Notes under the pieces: generated by a model | Database searches by the model: none | Told to the model about the DNA's origin: nothing | Seen by the model: the letters and a program-made list of their open reading frames with translations, nothing else | Origin: Chitinophaga japonensis | Lineage (GTDB): Bacteria > Bacteroidota > Bacteroidia > Chitinophagales > Chitinophagaceae | NCBI RefSeq assembly: GCF_007830125.1 | Contig: NZ_VLLG01000003.1 | Span: 1,044,247 to 1,108,246, forward strand | Reading direction: 5' to 3' | Length of the DNA: 64,000 nt | Position numbers and translations under genes: made by a program | In this document: positions 16,300 through 24,941 of the stretch, piece by piece | Layout: each line of letters begins with the position of its first letter | Position numbering within the stretch: position 1 is the stretch's first letter

Positions 16300-18792
16300 A
16301 TGGATACAAGACGGGAGTTCCTGAAGAAATCAATGCTGCTATCCGGCGCTGCCGGCCTGTCTGCTGTAATGCCTGCTTCCATTCAGCGGGCGCTTGCCAT
16401 TGATCCTGCGCCTGGCAGCACTTTCCTGGATGCGGAGCATGTGGTGATACTGATGCAGGAGAACCGGTCATTTGACCACTGCTTTGGTACCCTGCGGGGC
16501 GTGCGCGGTTTTAATGACCCGCGGGCGGTGACCCTGCCGGATCAAAAACCGGTATGGCAGCAAACGGACGAAAAAGGCCATACCTACGGGCCTTTCCGGC
16601 TGGATATTAAAGATACCCGCGTTACCTGGATGGGCGACCTGCCGCATTCCCGCGCCAGCCAGGTAGATGCGCATAATGAAGGCAAGTATGACCAGTGGCT
16701 GCCTTCCAAGAAATCCCGTCACCAGGAGTATGCGCACATGCCTCTTACAATGGGCTATTACACGCGGGAAGACCTGCCGTTCAACTACGCGATGGCGGAC
16801 GCTTTTACCATTTGCGACCAGCATTTCTGCTCCGCCATGACCAGCACTACGCCTAACCGCTCTTTTTTCTGGACGGGCAAGATCACCCATGAGGAAGACG
16901 GAAGGCCCAAAGCGCATATCCGCAATACCGATTACAGCTTTGCAAAGCTGGGCTGGGGCACTTTCCCGGAGCTGCTGGCGCAGCAGGGCATTTCCTGGAA
17001 ATTTTACCAGAACGAGATCAGTTGCGGCGGCGGCTTTAAAGGGCAGGAGCGGTCCTGGTTGTCCAACTTCGGTTGCAACCTGCTGGAATTCTTTGCCGCC
17101 TACCATGTGAAGTTCGCGCCTAAATACATACAGAGCATGCAGCGGCAGGTGGAAACCCTGCCCGGCGAGATCGCGGAGCTGCAGGAGGCCAGCCCTTCTT
17201 CCGCAGAAGCGGCCCGCAAGGCGAAGATCGCCATGGAGAAAAAACAGGCGGCATTGGATCAGGCGAAGGCGGAACTGGAAAAATGGAGCCGGGAGAATTT
17301 TGACAGGCTCTCCGAGCAGGAGAAGCACCTGTATTACAGCGCCTTCGTGGTCAACTCCGGTGATCCGGGTTACCGCTCCCTGTCAAAGCTCAGCTATGAC
17401 GATAATGGTACGCAACGGGAACTGACCGTACCTGCCGGCGACCTGCTGTACCAGTTCAGGAAAGATGTGAACGAAGGCAAGCTGCCCGCCGTTTCCTGGC
17501 TGGCAGGGCCGCAGAACTTCTCTGACCACCCCAGCGCACCCTGGTACGGCGCCTGGTATGTATCCGAGATACTGGACATTCTTACCCATAATCCTGCAAT
17601 ATGGAAGAAAACCATTTTCATTGTTACCTACGATGAGAACGATGGTTATTATGATCATGTGGTGCCCTTCTCTATCCCGGACGCCAAACGGCCGGAAACG
17701 GGCAAATGTTCTGAGGGGATCGACACTGAAATAGAGTACGTGCGGCTGGAGAATGAGCTGCACCAGGGTATTCCCCGGCAGGCAGCGCGGGAAGCGCCCA
17801 TTGGACTGGGCTTCCGTGTGCCGATGATCATTGCCTCACCCTGGAGCCGCGGCGGTAAAGTTTGTTCGCAGGTGTTTGACCATACTTCCACGCAGCAGTT
17901 CCTGGAAACCTTCTTTGCCCAAAAGCTGGGCAAGCAGATCCGGCAGGAAAATATCAGCCGCTGGAGAAGGACCATTTGCGGCGACCTGACCACTGCTTTC
18001 AGCCCTTACAACGGCGATAAAATGGAACCCTTGCCCTTCCTGGACCGCGACCGCTTTGTAGAAGATATTTACAACGCCAAATTCAAGCCTGTACCGGGCG
18101 GATACCAGGACAGCCTGGCCAAGCCCGCGCAACAGGAGGCAGGCGTGCGCCTTTCCTGCGCGCTGCCTTATGAGCTGTATGCCGACGGCGCCTGGGATGC
18201 CGGTAAGCGGCAGTTTGAAATCAAAATGAGCGCCGGCAATACACACTTTGGCGATAAGGCTGCCGGCGCGCCTTTCCGGGTATATGCGCCGGGTGCATAC
18301 AAAGATGAAAAGGGTAGGGAAGAGCGCTGCCGCAACTGGGTATTTGCCGTTGCCGCCGGCGACAGTCTTCGTTACCAGTGGCCGGCCGATGCGTTTGAGA
18401 ACGGGCGGTATCACCTGCGCCTGCACGGGCCTAACGGCTTTTACCGGGAGTTTGCCGGGGATGAAAAAGACCCGGCCGTGGAGATCAGGTTCGACTATGA
18501 GCGTGATCCTAAAAAGAAAACGCCCACCGGCAACGTGGTGCTCAGCATCCGGAATACCAGCCCGCAGGCGCTGCGGGCCGTGATCAAAGATCATGCGTAT
18601 AAAAAGAACGACATAATCCGTAATATTGAAGCGGGAGGCGTCGCTACCCTGGCGCTCACCCTGGAGGACAGCCACAACTGGTACGATTTCAGCGTACAGG
18701 TGGAGGGCTTCCGCACGTTTGAAAAACGCTTTGCCGGCAGGGTGGAAACAGGCCGGGAAAGCATCAGCGACCCTTACATGGGAAGGGCGTAA
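16300..18792 (+). CDS. Tat-exported phosphocholine-specific phospholipase C
   Basis: An 830-residue phosphoesterase of the acid-phosphatase-like PLC family (non-zinc, as in Pseudomonas PlcH/PlcN). A Tat signal (TRREFLKKS, then a hydrophobic stretch) is followed by the catalytic domain, with QENRSFDHCFGTLRGVRGF near the N-terminus, SDHPSAPWYGAWYVSE and DENDGYYDHV. A charged helical insertion lies near residues 280-330. The last 200 residues hold two beta-sandwich repeats typical of the family. It should cleave phospholipid head groups outside the cytoplasm, giving diacylglycerol and phosphocholine. An SDR gene follows after 16 bp. Confidence 0.92.
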   Translation: MDTRREFLKKSMLLSGAAGLSAVMPASIQRALAIDPAPGSTFLDAEHVVILMQENRSFDHCFGTLRGVRGFNDPRAVTLPDQKPVWQQTDEKGHTYGPFRLDIKDTRVTWMGDLPHSRASQVDAHNEGKYDQWLPSKKSRHQEYAHMPLTMGYYTREDLPFNYAMADAFTICDQHFCSAMTSTTPNRSFFWTGKITHEEDGRPKAHIRNTDYSFAKLGWGTFPELLAQQGISWKFYQNEISCGGGFKGQERSWLSNFGCNLLEFFAAYHVKFAPKYIQSMQRQVETLPGEIAELQEASPSSAEAARKAKIAMEKKQAALDQAKAELEKWSRENFDRLSEQEKHLYYSAFVVNSGDPGYRSLSKLSYDDNGTQRELTVPAGDLLYQFRKDVNEGKLPAVSWLAGPQNFSDHPSAPWYGAWYVSEILDILTHNPAIWKKTIFIVTYDENDGYYDHVVPFSIPDAKRPETGKCSEGIDTEIEYVRLENELHQGIPRQAAREAPIGLGFRVPMIIASPWSRGGKVCSQVFDHTSTQQFLETFFAQKLGKQIRQENISRWRRTICGDLTTAFSPYNGDKMEPLPFLDRDRFVEDIYNAKFKPVPGGYQDSLAKPAQQEAGVRLSCALPYELYADGAWDAGKRQFEIKMSAGNTHFGDKAAGAPFRVYAPGAYKDEKGREERCRNWVFAVAAGDSLRYQWPADAFENGRYHLRLHGPNGFYREFAGDEKDPAVEIRFDYERDPKKKTPTGNVVLSIRNTSPQALRAVIKDHAYKKNDIIRNIEAGGVATLALTLEDSHNWYDFSVQVEGFRTFEKRFAGRVETGRESISDPYMGRA

Positions 18793-18808
18793 CTAAAAAG
18801 CGCAATAC

Positions 18809-19585
18809 ATGGCTACAGATCCGATCTTCAAAGGCCAGGTGGCCATTGTTACCGGCGCCGGGCAGGGGATAGGTTATGAAATGGTGCGGCAACTGGTGCA
18901 GCAGGGCGCATCCGTGATACTGAACGATGTAGATGCGCAACTGGCGCAGCAGGCCGCCGCCGCTATTGACCCTGCGGGCGCTGCCTGTGTGCCGGCAGGC
19001 GGCGACGCCGCTGATCTCCCTTTTATCCGGCAGATGGTGAAAACCGCCGCGGAGCGCTTCGGCCGGCTGGATATCGTGATCGGCAACGCGGGCATTACCC
19101 TGTTCGGTGATTTTCTGACATACCCCGAGGCGGATTTTTACCGGGTGCTGCAGGTAAACCTGGGCAGCAATTTTTTCCTGGCGCAGGAGGCCGCCCGGTA
19201 TATGCAACAGCAGGGGCAGGGCGGTTCCATTCTCTTTACCTCTTCCGTTACCGGCCACCAGGCGCATAAGCAGCTCGCCGTGTACGGCATGACCAAAGCC
19301 GCGCTGGAAATGCTGGCCAAAAGCCTGGTAGTGGAGCTTTCGCCTTTCGGCATCAATGTAAATGCCGTAGCGCCCGGCGCCACGCTGACGGAAAGGACGG
19401 AAACGGACCCGGACTATGCAAAAACCTGGTCGCGGCTAACGCCGATGGGCCGCCCCGCCACTGCGGCGGATATTGCGCATGCGGCCCTGTTCCTGGTATC
19501 GCCGCAGGCCCGGCACATTACCGGGCAAAGCCTGGTGGTGGATGGCGGCTGGACCTCCGTGAGCCCTTCGCCTTATGATGTGTGA
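18809..19585 (+). CDS. Short-chain dehydrogenase/reductase (SDR)
   Basis: A 258-residue classical SDR. The nucleotide-binding motif TGAGQGIG lies near residue 15, the structural NAG motif at about 93, a catalytic Ser in LFTSSVTGHQ, and the YGMTK (YxxxK) pair at about 156. Asp in ILNDVDAQL after the second strand suggests NAD(H) preference. The C-terminus ends with the usual GQSLVVDGGWTSV. It lies 16 bp after the phospholipase C gene and may be co-transcribed, although no metabolic link is obvious. Substrate unknown. Confidence 0.9.
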   Translation: MATDPIFKGQVAIVTGAGQGIGYEMVRQLVQQGASVILNDVDAQLAQQAAAAIDPAGAACVPAGGDAADLPFIRQMVKTAAERFGRLDIVIGNAGITLFGDFLTYPEADFYRVLQVNLGSNFFLAQEAARYMQQQGQGGSILFTSSVTGHQAHKQLAVYGMTKAALEMLAKSLVVELSPFGINVNAVAPGATLTERTETDPDYAKTWSRLTPMGRPATAADIAHAALFLVSPQARHITGQSLVVDGGWTSVSPSPYDV

Positions 19586-19610
19586 GCTTTTGACAGCATA
19601 GTACCTGCCG

Positions 19611-20198
19611 CTACAGGGAATGGGCCATTATCTCTTTTTTCAACAGGTCGGTAACGATGCGCAACTGCCGGTTGTTGCCCTGCACATGGCTCATCCACAG
19701 CGCGCCTTCTATCATGGCAAAGGCCTTCAGGGCAAAGAGGCCGGCATCCAGCTCCTTTGCAAATTCCCCCGCTGCAATTCCCGCGCTGATCATGCTGGCA
19801 ATGCGCTGCTGCGAGTAAGCGATGGCCTTGCTTACTTTCTGTTTGATCAGGGGGTTGGTATCGTCCGCTTCCGTACCGAAGTTCAGCAGCGGGCAGCCGG
19901 AAAAGCCCGGTATTTTCAGGGAGCCCTTGTAATAGTCCAGCAGGGCAAAGAGCTTGTCCCCGTAGCTGTGCTTCGTTGCCAGCTTGGCCTCTATAGCAGC
20001 CGATACTTTGCGCAGCAGGTAGTCCAGCGCTTCCGCGCAGATCTCTTCCTTACTTTCAAAATTGCCGTATACGCCTCCTTTGGCCAGTTGGGTGGCTTCC
20101 ATGATGTCACTGATGGAAGTACCGGCCATGCCTTTGCGGTTAATGATGGGCGCCGCTTTCTCAATAATGTACCGGCGCGTACGTTCTGCCTTGGTCAT
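19611..20198 (-). CDS. TetR/AcrR-family repressor
   Basis: A 195-residue regulator. The N-terminal helix-turn-helix (about 8-55; FINRKG-like segment, then TSISDIMEATQLAKGGVYGNFESKEEI) is typical of TetR proteins, and the ligand domain (about 80-190) resembles those of LmrA/YxaF-like members. It converges with the SDR gene (25 bp apart). A pseudo-palindrome AAACCATACGGTTT lies 14 bp upstream of its start, as expected for autorepression. The same core occurs as a perfect two-arm operator before the alpha/beta hydrolase at 24942, so that gene is a likely target. Confidence 0.9.
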   Translation of the reverse strand: MTKAERTRRYIIEKAAPIINRKGMAGTSISDIMEATQLAKGGVYGNFESKEEICAEALDYLLRKVSAAIEAKLATKHSYGDKLFALLDYYKGSLKIPGFSGCPLLNFGTEADDTNPLIKQKVSKAIAYSQQRIASMISAGIAAGEFAKELDAGLFALKAFAMIEGALWMSHVQGNNRQLRIVTDLLKKEIMAHSL

Positions 20199-20211
20199 AC
20201 CCTGTAAAAAT

Positions 20212-20225
20212 AAACCATACGGTTT
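20212..20225. promoter_or_regulatory. Probable TetR operator (autoregulation)
   Basis: AAACC (20212-20216) and GGTTT (20221-20225) are exact inverted arms around ATAC. On the tetR coding strand it reads AAACCGTATGGTTT, sharing the 10-bp core ACCGTATGGT with the site at 24914-24931. It sits 14 bp before the tetR start codon. Confidence 0.65.
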
Positions 20226-20228
20226 GAT

Positions 20229-20269
20229 AAAAAAAGATCACAAGCGCTGCGGAGAGCACTTGTGATCTT
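20229..20269 (-). terminator. Intrinsic terminator of the T9SS-cargo gene
   Basis: Eleven-base perfect arms AAGATCACAAG (20234-20244) and CTTGTGATCTT (20259-20269); on the minus strand the hairpin runs directly into a seven-T tract. It lies 33 bp after the stop of the minus-strand gene ending at 20302 and separates it from the tetR promoter. Confidence 0.88.
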
Positions 20270-20301
20270 GCTACTTACAATGGTATGAAGTGGTGAATAA
20301 A

Positions 20302-22452
20302 TTACCTGACCTTGACGATCTTCACGGTTTTCCGCTCGGAGCCCTGCAGCATTTCCACGAAATAGTTGCCGGGAGACAGGGATTGGCCCACCTGCAGGGT
20401 GCTGCCCGGCGCTACTTTCTGGTGGTATTCCACGATGCGGCCGTAAATGTCCAGTATGTTGATCATGATCGGTTTGTCGTTGCTGCCGGCAGGCACCAGC
20501 TCAAAATAGTCGCTGCTGGGATTGGGAGATACTTTCACATGCAGGCCGGCATTGGCGGGAGCCGCGGCAGGCGCCTTTTCAGGTGTGGCTGCCGGCACCG
20601 CCCGGGCTATCATGCGGCTGTTGCCCTTGCAGTTCAGCGTTACATCCCGCAGCACGGGCGTTACCTTGGTATCCGTGGTTTTAAGCGCGGCTTTATACTG
20701 TACGTAACGGCCGCTGCTGTTTACTCCTTCTCCCGGGTTAAGGGGTTTGAATGCAGTCCAGGTGCCGTCATTCGGGTTGGGAGAATTACCGGTGCTTACG
20801 GACAGGGATACGGAAGTGCCGGCAGGCGTATCTGCATGCCAGCTTACCAGGCCCCAGTCCGTCACATCGCCTGCGTCAAATACCCGCGATGTAAATACAC
20901 CGTTGGGCGTATAGGGCGTAACGTGCAGCCAGTCTACGGACAGGCCGCCGTCCGTGCTCACGTAGTCGCTTACCTGGATAAACATTTTAGCCGTGATCTT
21001 TATGTTGATGGTGGCGGCGGGTTTTTCGCTGCCATCCACGAAAAATTCAAAGTTGCCGGCATTCCACTTAATGCGGTAATGATGCAGCGCGCCCAGCAGG
21101 TTGGCCCCCAGGCTGATCTCGGAATTGTTGGAGGCCCTTGCATAGATGTTGCCGTTGGCCTGTCCGCCCTGCCCGATGGTGACCCAGGTGCCGTCCGCAT
21201 AAGGCTGGTCAATGGAGAAGCCGATGTTCTGGTAGGTGCCTGCGCCAAAGGCGGCCATGAACTCAATGGAAGAGCCGGGCTCAAAGCTGTGGTTGGAGAA
21301 AATATGCGTACCGTTCACGGTGATCACGCCTTCATTGTTCACCGTAGTGCCGTCAGCGTTATAACGGGCCCCGGACCATCCTTCCGGGATGGCTTTCAGC
21401 ACGCTGATAAATTCTTCATTGATCTGCGGCTGCAGGGTAACGGTCCCGTTCGGGTTGATCAGCGCTCCTATATCCGTAGCGCCCTGGCTGAAATTGCCTA
21501 TGGAGCTGTCTACGGCGCAGGGGCCCTGCTGTACGGTAAAGGTTAAGGGCGGCGCAGTAACGGGAGGCCTTGTTACCGTATTGCCGGCCTTGTCTTTGGA
21601 AGCAATGCGGAAATAATAGGTAACGCCGGGCACCAGGCCATTCAGGCGCAGGCGGTGGTCCAGCGCCGGGGTGGGATCATCCACATGCAGGTTGAGCTGG
21701 TCGGCATTGGCATCATAATGTACCGTTGCATCTGCATTTTCATCCGTGCTCCAGCTAACAACGGCAGTACCGTCGGCTCCCGGTTCGGCGTGTATGCTGC
21801 TTACGTTGGGCGCTGTTTCGTCCTTGCCTGTGGCAGCAGTAACGCTGCCGGCCGGGGTAGCGGGGACCGTTGCGTCCGGTAGGAATACTACGTCTACCCA
21901 ATAATTGCTCGTCCCGAAGCTCTTGTCCGGGAAGGCGGGCTTGTCCGCATATTTATACAGGCCGTTGGGACCATCCTCGCCATCCGCCAGCGCGCGGAGA
22001 TAGCCGCTTACCACCGCCTTGCTGAAGAAGGGGTTGGTAGTGGCATAGTCGCCGGCCTTGCTGAAATAAGAAGCTACATAAGTAGTATGGGCCTGGATGG
22101 CTACCGGCGTATCCAGCGCCACCTGCTGCCAGCCGGCAGTTGTATCTGCGCTCAGGGTAGCCGTGGCCAGCGAGGTGCCGGCCGCATCCCATAAATGCAC
22201 GGTATAATCGCCGGCCGTGCGGGCGCCTTTGTAAAAGCGGACGCCGGTAATACGTCCTTTTTGTGATGATCTGAATTTTACCCCCAGTTCAATCGCCATG
22301 CCGCTGTTCATCAGCGGGGTTGCAGGCGTATCGGTTAGCTGAAAAATGGTCGTGTCTGTAAGCCGGCCCCCCGGAAAACCTGTTTTGTCAGCAATGGTAG
22401 CGGATAAAGATAGAATAGCGATAGGTGCAAGGAATAAAGATAGGCGTAACAT
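20302..22452 (-). CDS. T9SS-secreted multidomain protein (DUF4082, Fn3)
   Basis: A secreted protein of 716 residues from ATG 22450-22452 (MLRLSLFLAPIAILSLSAT is the signal). Domains in order: DUF4082 (about 30-185; GVRFYKGARTAGDYTVHLWD), a fibronectin type III-like module (about 210-300), a laminin-G-like or sugar-binding-like sandwich with repeated Gly and Asn (about 340-500), a discoidin-like stretch, and a C-terminal type A sorting domain for type IX secretion (VKVSPNPSSDYFELVP to the final KIVKVR). The last domain marks it for T9SS export and attachment at the cell surface. No catalytic centre is recognisable; an adhesin or glycan-binding role is plausible. A strong terminator follows. 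Confidence 0.85.
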   Translation of the reverse strand: MLRLSLFLAPIAILSLSATIADKTGFPGGRLTDTTIFQLTDTPATPLMNSGMAIELGVKFRSSQKGRITGVRFYKGARTAGDYTVHLWDAAGTSLATATLSADTTAGWQQVALDTPVAIQAHTTYVASYFSKAGDYATTNPFFSKAVVSGYLRALADGEDGPNGLYKYADKPAFPDKSFGTSNYWVDVVFLPDATVPATPAGSVTAATGKDETAPNVSSIHAEPGADGTAVVSWSTDENADATVHYDANADQLNLHVDDPTPALDHRLRLNGLVPGVTYYFRIASKDKAGNTVTRPPVTAPPLTFTVQQGPCAVDSSIGNFSQGATDIGALINPNGTVTLQPQINEEFISVLKAIPEGWSGARYNADGTTVNNEGVITVNGTHIFSNHSFEPGSSIEFMAAFGAGTYQNIGFSIDQPYADGTWVTIGQGGQANGNIYARASNNSEISLGANLLGALHHYRIKWNAGNFEFFVDGSEKPAATINIKITAKMFIQVSDYVSTDGGLSVDWLHVTPYTPNGVFTSRVFDAGDVTDWGLVSWHADTPAGTSVSLSVSTGNSPNPNDGTWTAFKPLNPGEGVNSSGRYVQYKAALKTTDTKVTPVLRDVTLNCKGNSRMIARAVPAATPEKAPAAAPANAGLHVKVSPNPSSDYFELVPAGSNDKPIMINILDIYGRIVEYHQKVAPGSTLQVGQSLSPGNYFVEMLQGSERKTVKIVKVR

Positions 22453-22557
22453 GTTGATAAAAAACGCTTTAGAATAAAGATATCGGTTTACAGGAACCGA
22501 AAAATACAAATAATTTCTTATTTATTAAAATTATAATGTGATTAAATTGAAAACGGC

Positions 22558-23406
22558 CTACAGGGCGGCGAAGTTCCAGGACCGGGACAGGCGCTCTGCC
22601 AGGGCGGGCTGGATCACCTGTACAATGGTGAATTGTTCCTTTAAAAATTCTTTGGGCGTGAAGCCGGTCAGTTGTTTAAATTCCCGGATAAAGTGGGACT
22701 GATCATAATAGCCACAATGGTGGGCTACGCTGGTAAGCGAGGGGTATTTGCAGGAGTAGATGGCCAGTACGGCATTGTTGAAGCGGTTTATTTTCAACAG
22801 CTCTGCCGGCGTAAGGCCCAGCACGCTGCTGAACCGGCGTTCCAGGGTTTTATAGTTGGTGTTAAAGCGTGCAGCCAGCGCCCCTATGTTTTGCGGGCAG
22901 TGATCCTGCATTTCCTGCAGGCAGTTGTCCACGAACCGGTAATCGCGCGCCTCCGGCTGCAACTGCCGCAGCAGGAAGGCTTCGGTGATCCGCACCCGTT
23001 CCTGGTTGTCGGCCGCTTCGTACAGTTGCTCTTCCAGCTCGTTATAAGTATTGCCAAACAGCTCGTGGACGGTATAAAAACTGTTGGCAAACAAATGCGC
23101 CGGCACCCTGAAAAAAGGGAATGCGCCGCCCAGCTTGAAACGGATGCAGAAGAAATGCTGCCTGCCGGTTTGGGAAATGACCAGCGACTGTTTCCGGATG
23201 CCGATGATGTGGGAGCCTTTTACGGCCAGCCGTTCCCCGTTCCGCAACTGCACATAGGGGTCGCCGAAATTGAACATCAGCTCAATGGTGCCATCGGGAA
23301 TGAGGTGCTCCTTTTCCCGGAAAGGCGGCTTTTCGGAAAAAGCGGACCAGTAGCATTCCACGTACTTAGCCAGGTGTTTATTGGGCGGGTATTCCCGGTA
23401 TTCCAT
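22558..23406 (-). CDS. AraC-family transcriptional regulator
   Basis: A 282-residue regulator with the DUF6597-like N-terminal domain (AKYVECYWSAF, HLIPDGTIELMFNFGD) and a C-terminal AraC HTH domain (about 180-265; TNYKTLERRFSSVLGLTPAELLKI, then VAHHCGYYDQSHFIREFKQLTGFTPKEF). It is divergent from the exported SAM-hydrolase family gene (75 bp between starts) and lies 105 bp upstream of the T9SS-cargo gene on the same strand. Either neighbour could be its target. Confidence 0.88.
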   Translation of the reverse strand: MEYREYPPNKHLAKYVECYWSAFSEKPPFREKEHLIPDGTIELMFNFGDPYVQLRNGERLAVKGSHIIGIRKQSLVISQTGRQHFFCIRFKLGGAFPFFRVPAHLFANSFYTVHELFGNTYNELEEQLYEAADNQERVRITEAFLLRQLQPEARDYRFVDNCLQEMQDHCPQNIGALAARFNTNYKTLERRFSSVLGLTPAELLKINRFNNAVLAIYSCKYPSLTSVAHHCGYYDQSHFIREFKQLTGFTPKEFLKEQFTIVQVIQPALAERLSRSWNFAAL

Positions 23407-23481
23407 AACGCCATCGCTTTAGCGCAAAGTTGCGTTAATTTTTTTGCATTAAATTTATTGCCACGTTCCATTCAATTGATC

Positions 23482-24390
23482 ATGATCACTTTCCTGCAAA
23501 AGACCGTATACCTGTTACTGTTAGCCGGCAGCCTGCTTCCCTTGCAGGCGCAGAACAGGATCGTAGTGTTCCAGTCTGATTTTGGCCTGAAGGACGGCGC
23601 TGTTTCCGCCATGAAAGGAGTGGCCAGCGGCGTTTCCCCGGACCTGAAGCTGTATGACATTACGCACGAAATACCGCCGTATAATACCTGGGAAGCCGCT
23701 TACCGCCTGGCGCAGACGGTGCCTTACTGGCCCGCCGGCACCGTGTTCGTATCCGTGGTAGACCCGGGCGTGGGCACGGACCGGAAATCGGTGGTGCTGC
23801 AAACCAAAGCCGGGCATTTTATTGTAACGCCGGATAACGGCACGCTTACGCTGATTGCCCGGGCGGAGGGGATAGCCGCCGTGCGGGAGATCGATGAAGC
23901 GGTGAACCGCCGCCGGGATTCCCGGCAGTCCTACACTTTCCACGGGCGGGATGTATACGCCTATACCGGCGCGCGACTGGCCGCCGGCGCCATTACGTTT
24001 GAGCAGGTAGGCCCGGCGCTGCCGGATACCGTGCTCCGTATTCCCTACCAGCCGGCCACGCTTGACAAGGGCGTTCTCAAAGGCACCATTGACATCCTGG
24101 ATGTGCAGTACGGCAACCTGTGGACCAACATACCGGACAGCCTGTTCCGGCAACTGCAGGCACCGGCCGGCAGCCAGTTACAGGTAACACTGTATCATAA
24201 AGGCAGGCAGGTGTACCGGGGCCGCATGCCTTACGCGCACACCTTTGGCGATGTGCCTACCGGGCAGCCGCTGGCTTACCTGAACAGCCTGATGCACCTT
24301 TCCTTTGCGTTGAACCAGGGCAGCTTTGCGGAAAAGCATCACATAGAAAGCGGCAGCGACTGGAGCGTGGAAGTAAGGCGGGCGCTTTAG
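23482..24390 (+). CDS. Exported SAM hydroxide adenosyltransferase-family protein
   Basis: The protein of 302 residues starts at ATG 23482 with a Sec signal (about 1-21, ending LPLQAQ). The mature part is the DUF62 / SAM hydrolase fold: N-terminal domain with VFQSDFGLKDGAVSAMKGV (the Asp that contacts the adenosine ribose is in SDFG), the SVVDPGVGTDRKSVV motif, VTPDNGTLTL and FHGRDVYAYTGARLAAG, then a C-terminal barrel. Known members split S-adenosylmethionine into adenosine and methionine. An exported copy is odd because the substrate is cytoplasmic. A much longer open frame continues upstream but is antisense to the araC gene and not real. Confidence 0.85.
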   Translation: MITFLQKTVYLLLLAGSLLPLQAQNRIVVFQSDFGLKDGAVSAMKGVASGVSPDLKLYDITHEIPPYNTWEAAYRLAQTVPYWPAGTVFVSVVDPGVGTDRKSVVLQTKAGHFIVTPDNGTLTLIARAEGIAAVREIDEAVNRRRDSRQSYTFHGRDVYAYTGARLAAGAITFEQVGPALPDTVLRIPYQPATLDKGVLKGTIDILDVQYGNLWTNIPDSLFRQLQAPAGSQLQVTLYHKGRQVYRGRMPYAHTFGDVPTGQPLAYLNSLMHLSFALNQGSFAEKHHIESGSDWSVEVRRAL

Positions 24391-24422
24391 CCGGAAAGCA
24401 TAAAGGGACAACGGACTTTTTA

Positions 24423-24430
24423 TATTTTTG
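24423..24430 (+). promoter_or_regulatory. TAnnTTTG box just before a start codon
   Basis: TATTTTTG matches the Bacteroidota -7 consensus and ends 4 bp before ATG 24435. If used, the transcript would be nearly or fully leaderless. No clear -33 TTG was found. Confidence 0.45.
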
Positions 24431-24434
24431 TGCC

Positions 24435-24869
24435 ATGGAGCAAGATACCCTTACCCAACCTGCGGCTGCCGCCGGCAATGGTGCCCTGTACAGCATCCCG
24501 ATCGGCTACCGGCGGATGGAGAACCTGCATATTGTTTTCTGGCTGCTGAAGGATATTAGCTGGTGCCTGATATGGAAGCCCCTGGGCATCGCCATGATCT
24601 TTCCTACGCTGATCATCTCTATCATCATCGCCTGGCGCACCCGGCAGTTCATGTCGGAGCTTTGCCATAACCTGGCCATTACGGTATGGATAGCGGCCAA
24701 CTCTTACTGGATGATCAGCGAGTTCCTGCATTTTGACGCGGATATCGTTACCGGGGATATTACCTACAAGCATATCGCAGTGATCCCCTTTACCCTGGGG
24801 GTGCTGATACTGGCCTATTACTACCTGGTGTACAAACCCCGCCACCGCAACGAGGTGGAGACGATGTAA
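24435..24869 (+). CDS. Small integral membrane protein, unknown function
   Basis: A 144-residue protein with three to four predicted membrane helices (about 30-48, 50-67, 80-98 and 115-132) and a charged C-terminal tail. Residues ENLHIVFWLLKDISW before the first helix and WIAANSYWMISEFLHFD in the third helix look conserved-type but I do not recognise a family with a known role. It stands alone between the SAM-hydrolase-like gene and the alpha/beta hydrolase, with a TAnnTTTG box close to its start. Confidence 0.75.
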   Translation: MEQDTLTQPAAAAGNGALYSIPIGYRRMENLHIVFWLLKDISWCLIWKPLGIAMIFPTLIISIIIAWRTRQFMSELCHNLAITVWIAANSYWMISEFLHFDADIVTGDITYKHIAVIPFTLGVLILAYYYLVYKPRHRNEVETM

Positions 24870-24913
24870 CCACTGTTTACCAGGCCGGATCAGTTAATAA
24901 TTAATTTTTTATT

Positions 24914-24931
24914 TTAGACCGTATGGTCTAA
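24914..24931. promoter_or_regulatory. TetR-type operator before the alpha/beta hydrolase
   Basis: TTAGACC-GTAT-GGTCTAA: seven-base perfect arms around a four-base centre, ending 10 bp before ATG 24942. It shares ACCGTATGGT with the site at the tetR gene (20212-20225). The arms resemble TAGACC-type operators of the LmrA/YxaF TetR group. A repressor bound here would cover the transcription start. Confidence 0.75.
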
Positions 24932-24941
24932 TTTTAGGGAT

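Noticed and set aside
20290..21546. 418-codon open frame on the plus strand
   Set aside because: Antisense to the T9SS-cargo gene and lies across its terminator-side end; no recognisable domain.
22672..23481. 270-codon N-terminal extension of the exported SAM-hydrolase-like gene
   Set aside because: It is antisense to the araC gene and precedes a clean signal peptide at ATG 23482.
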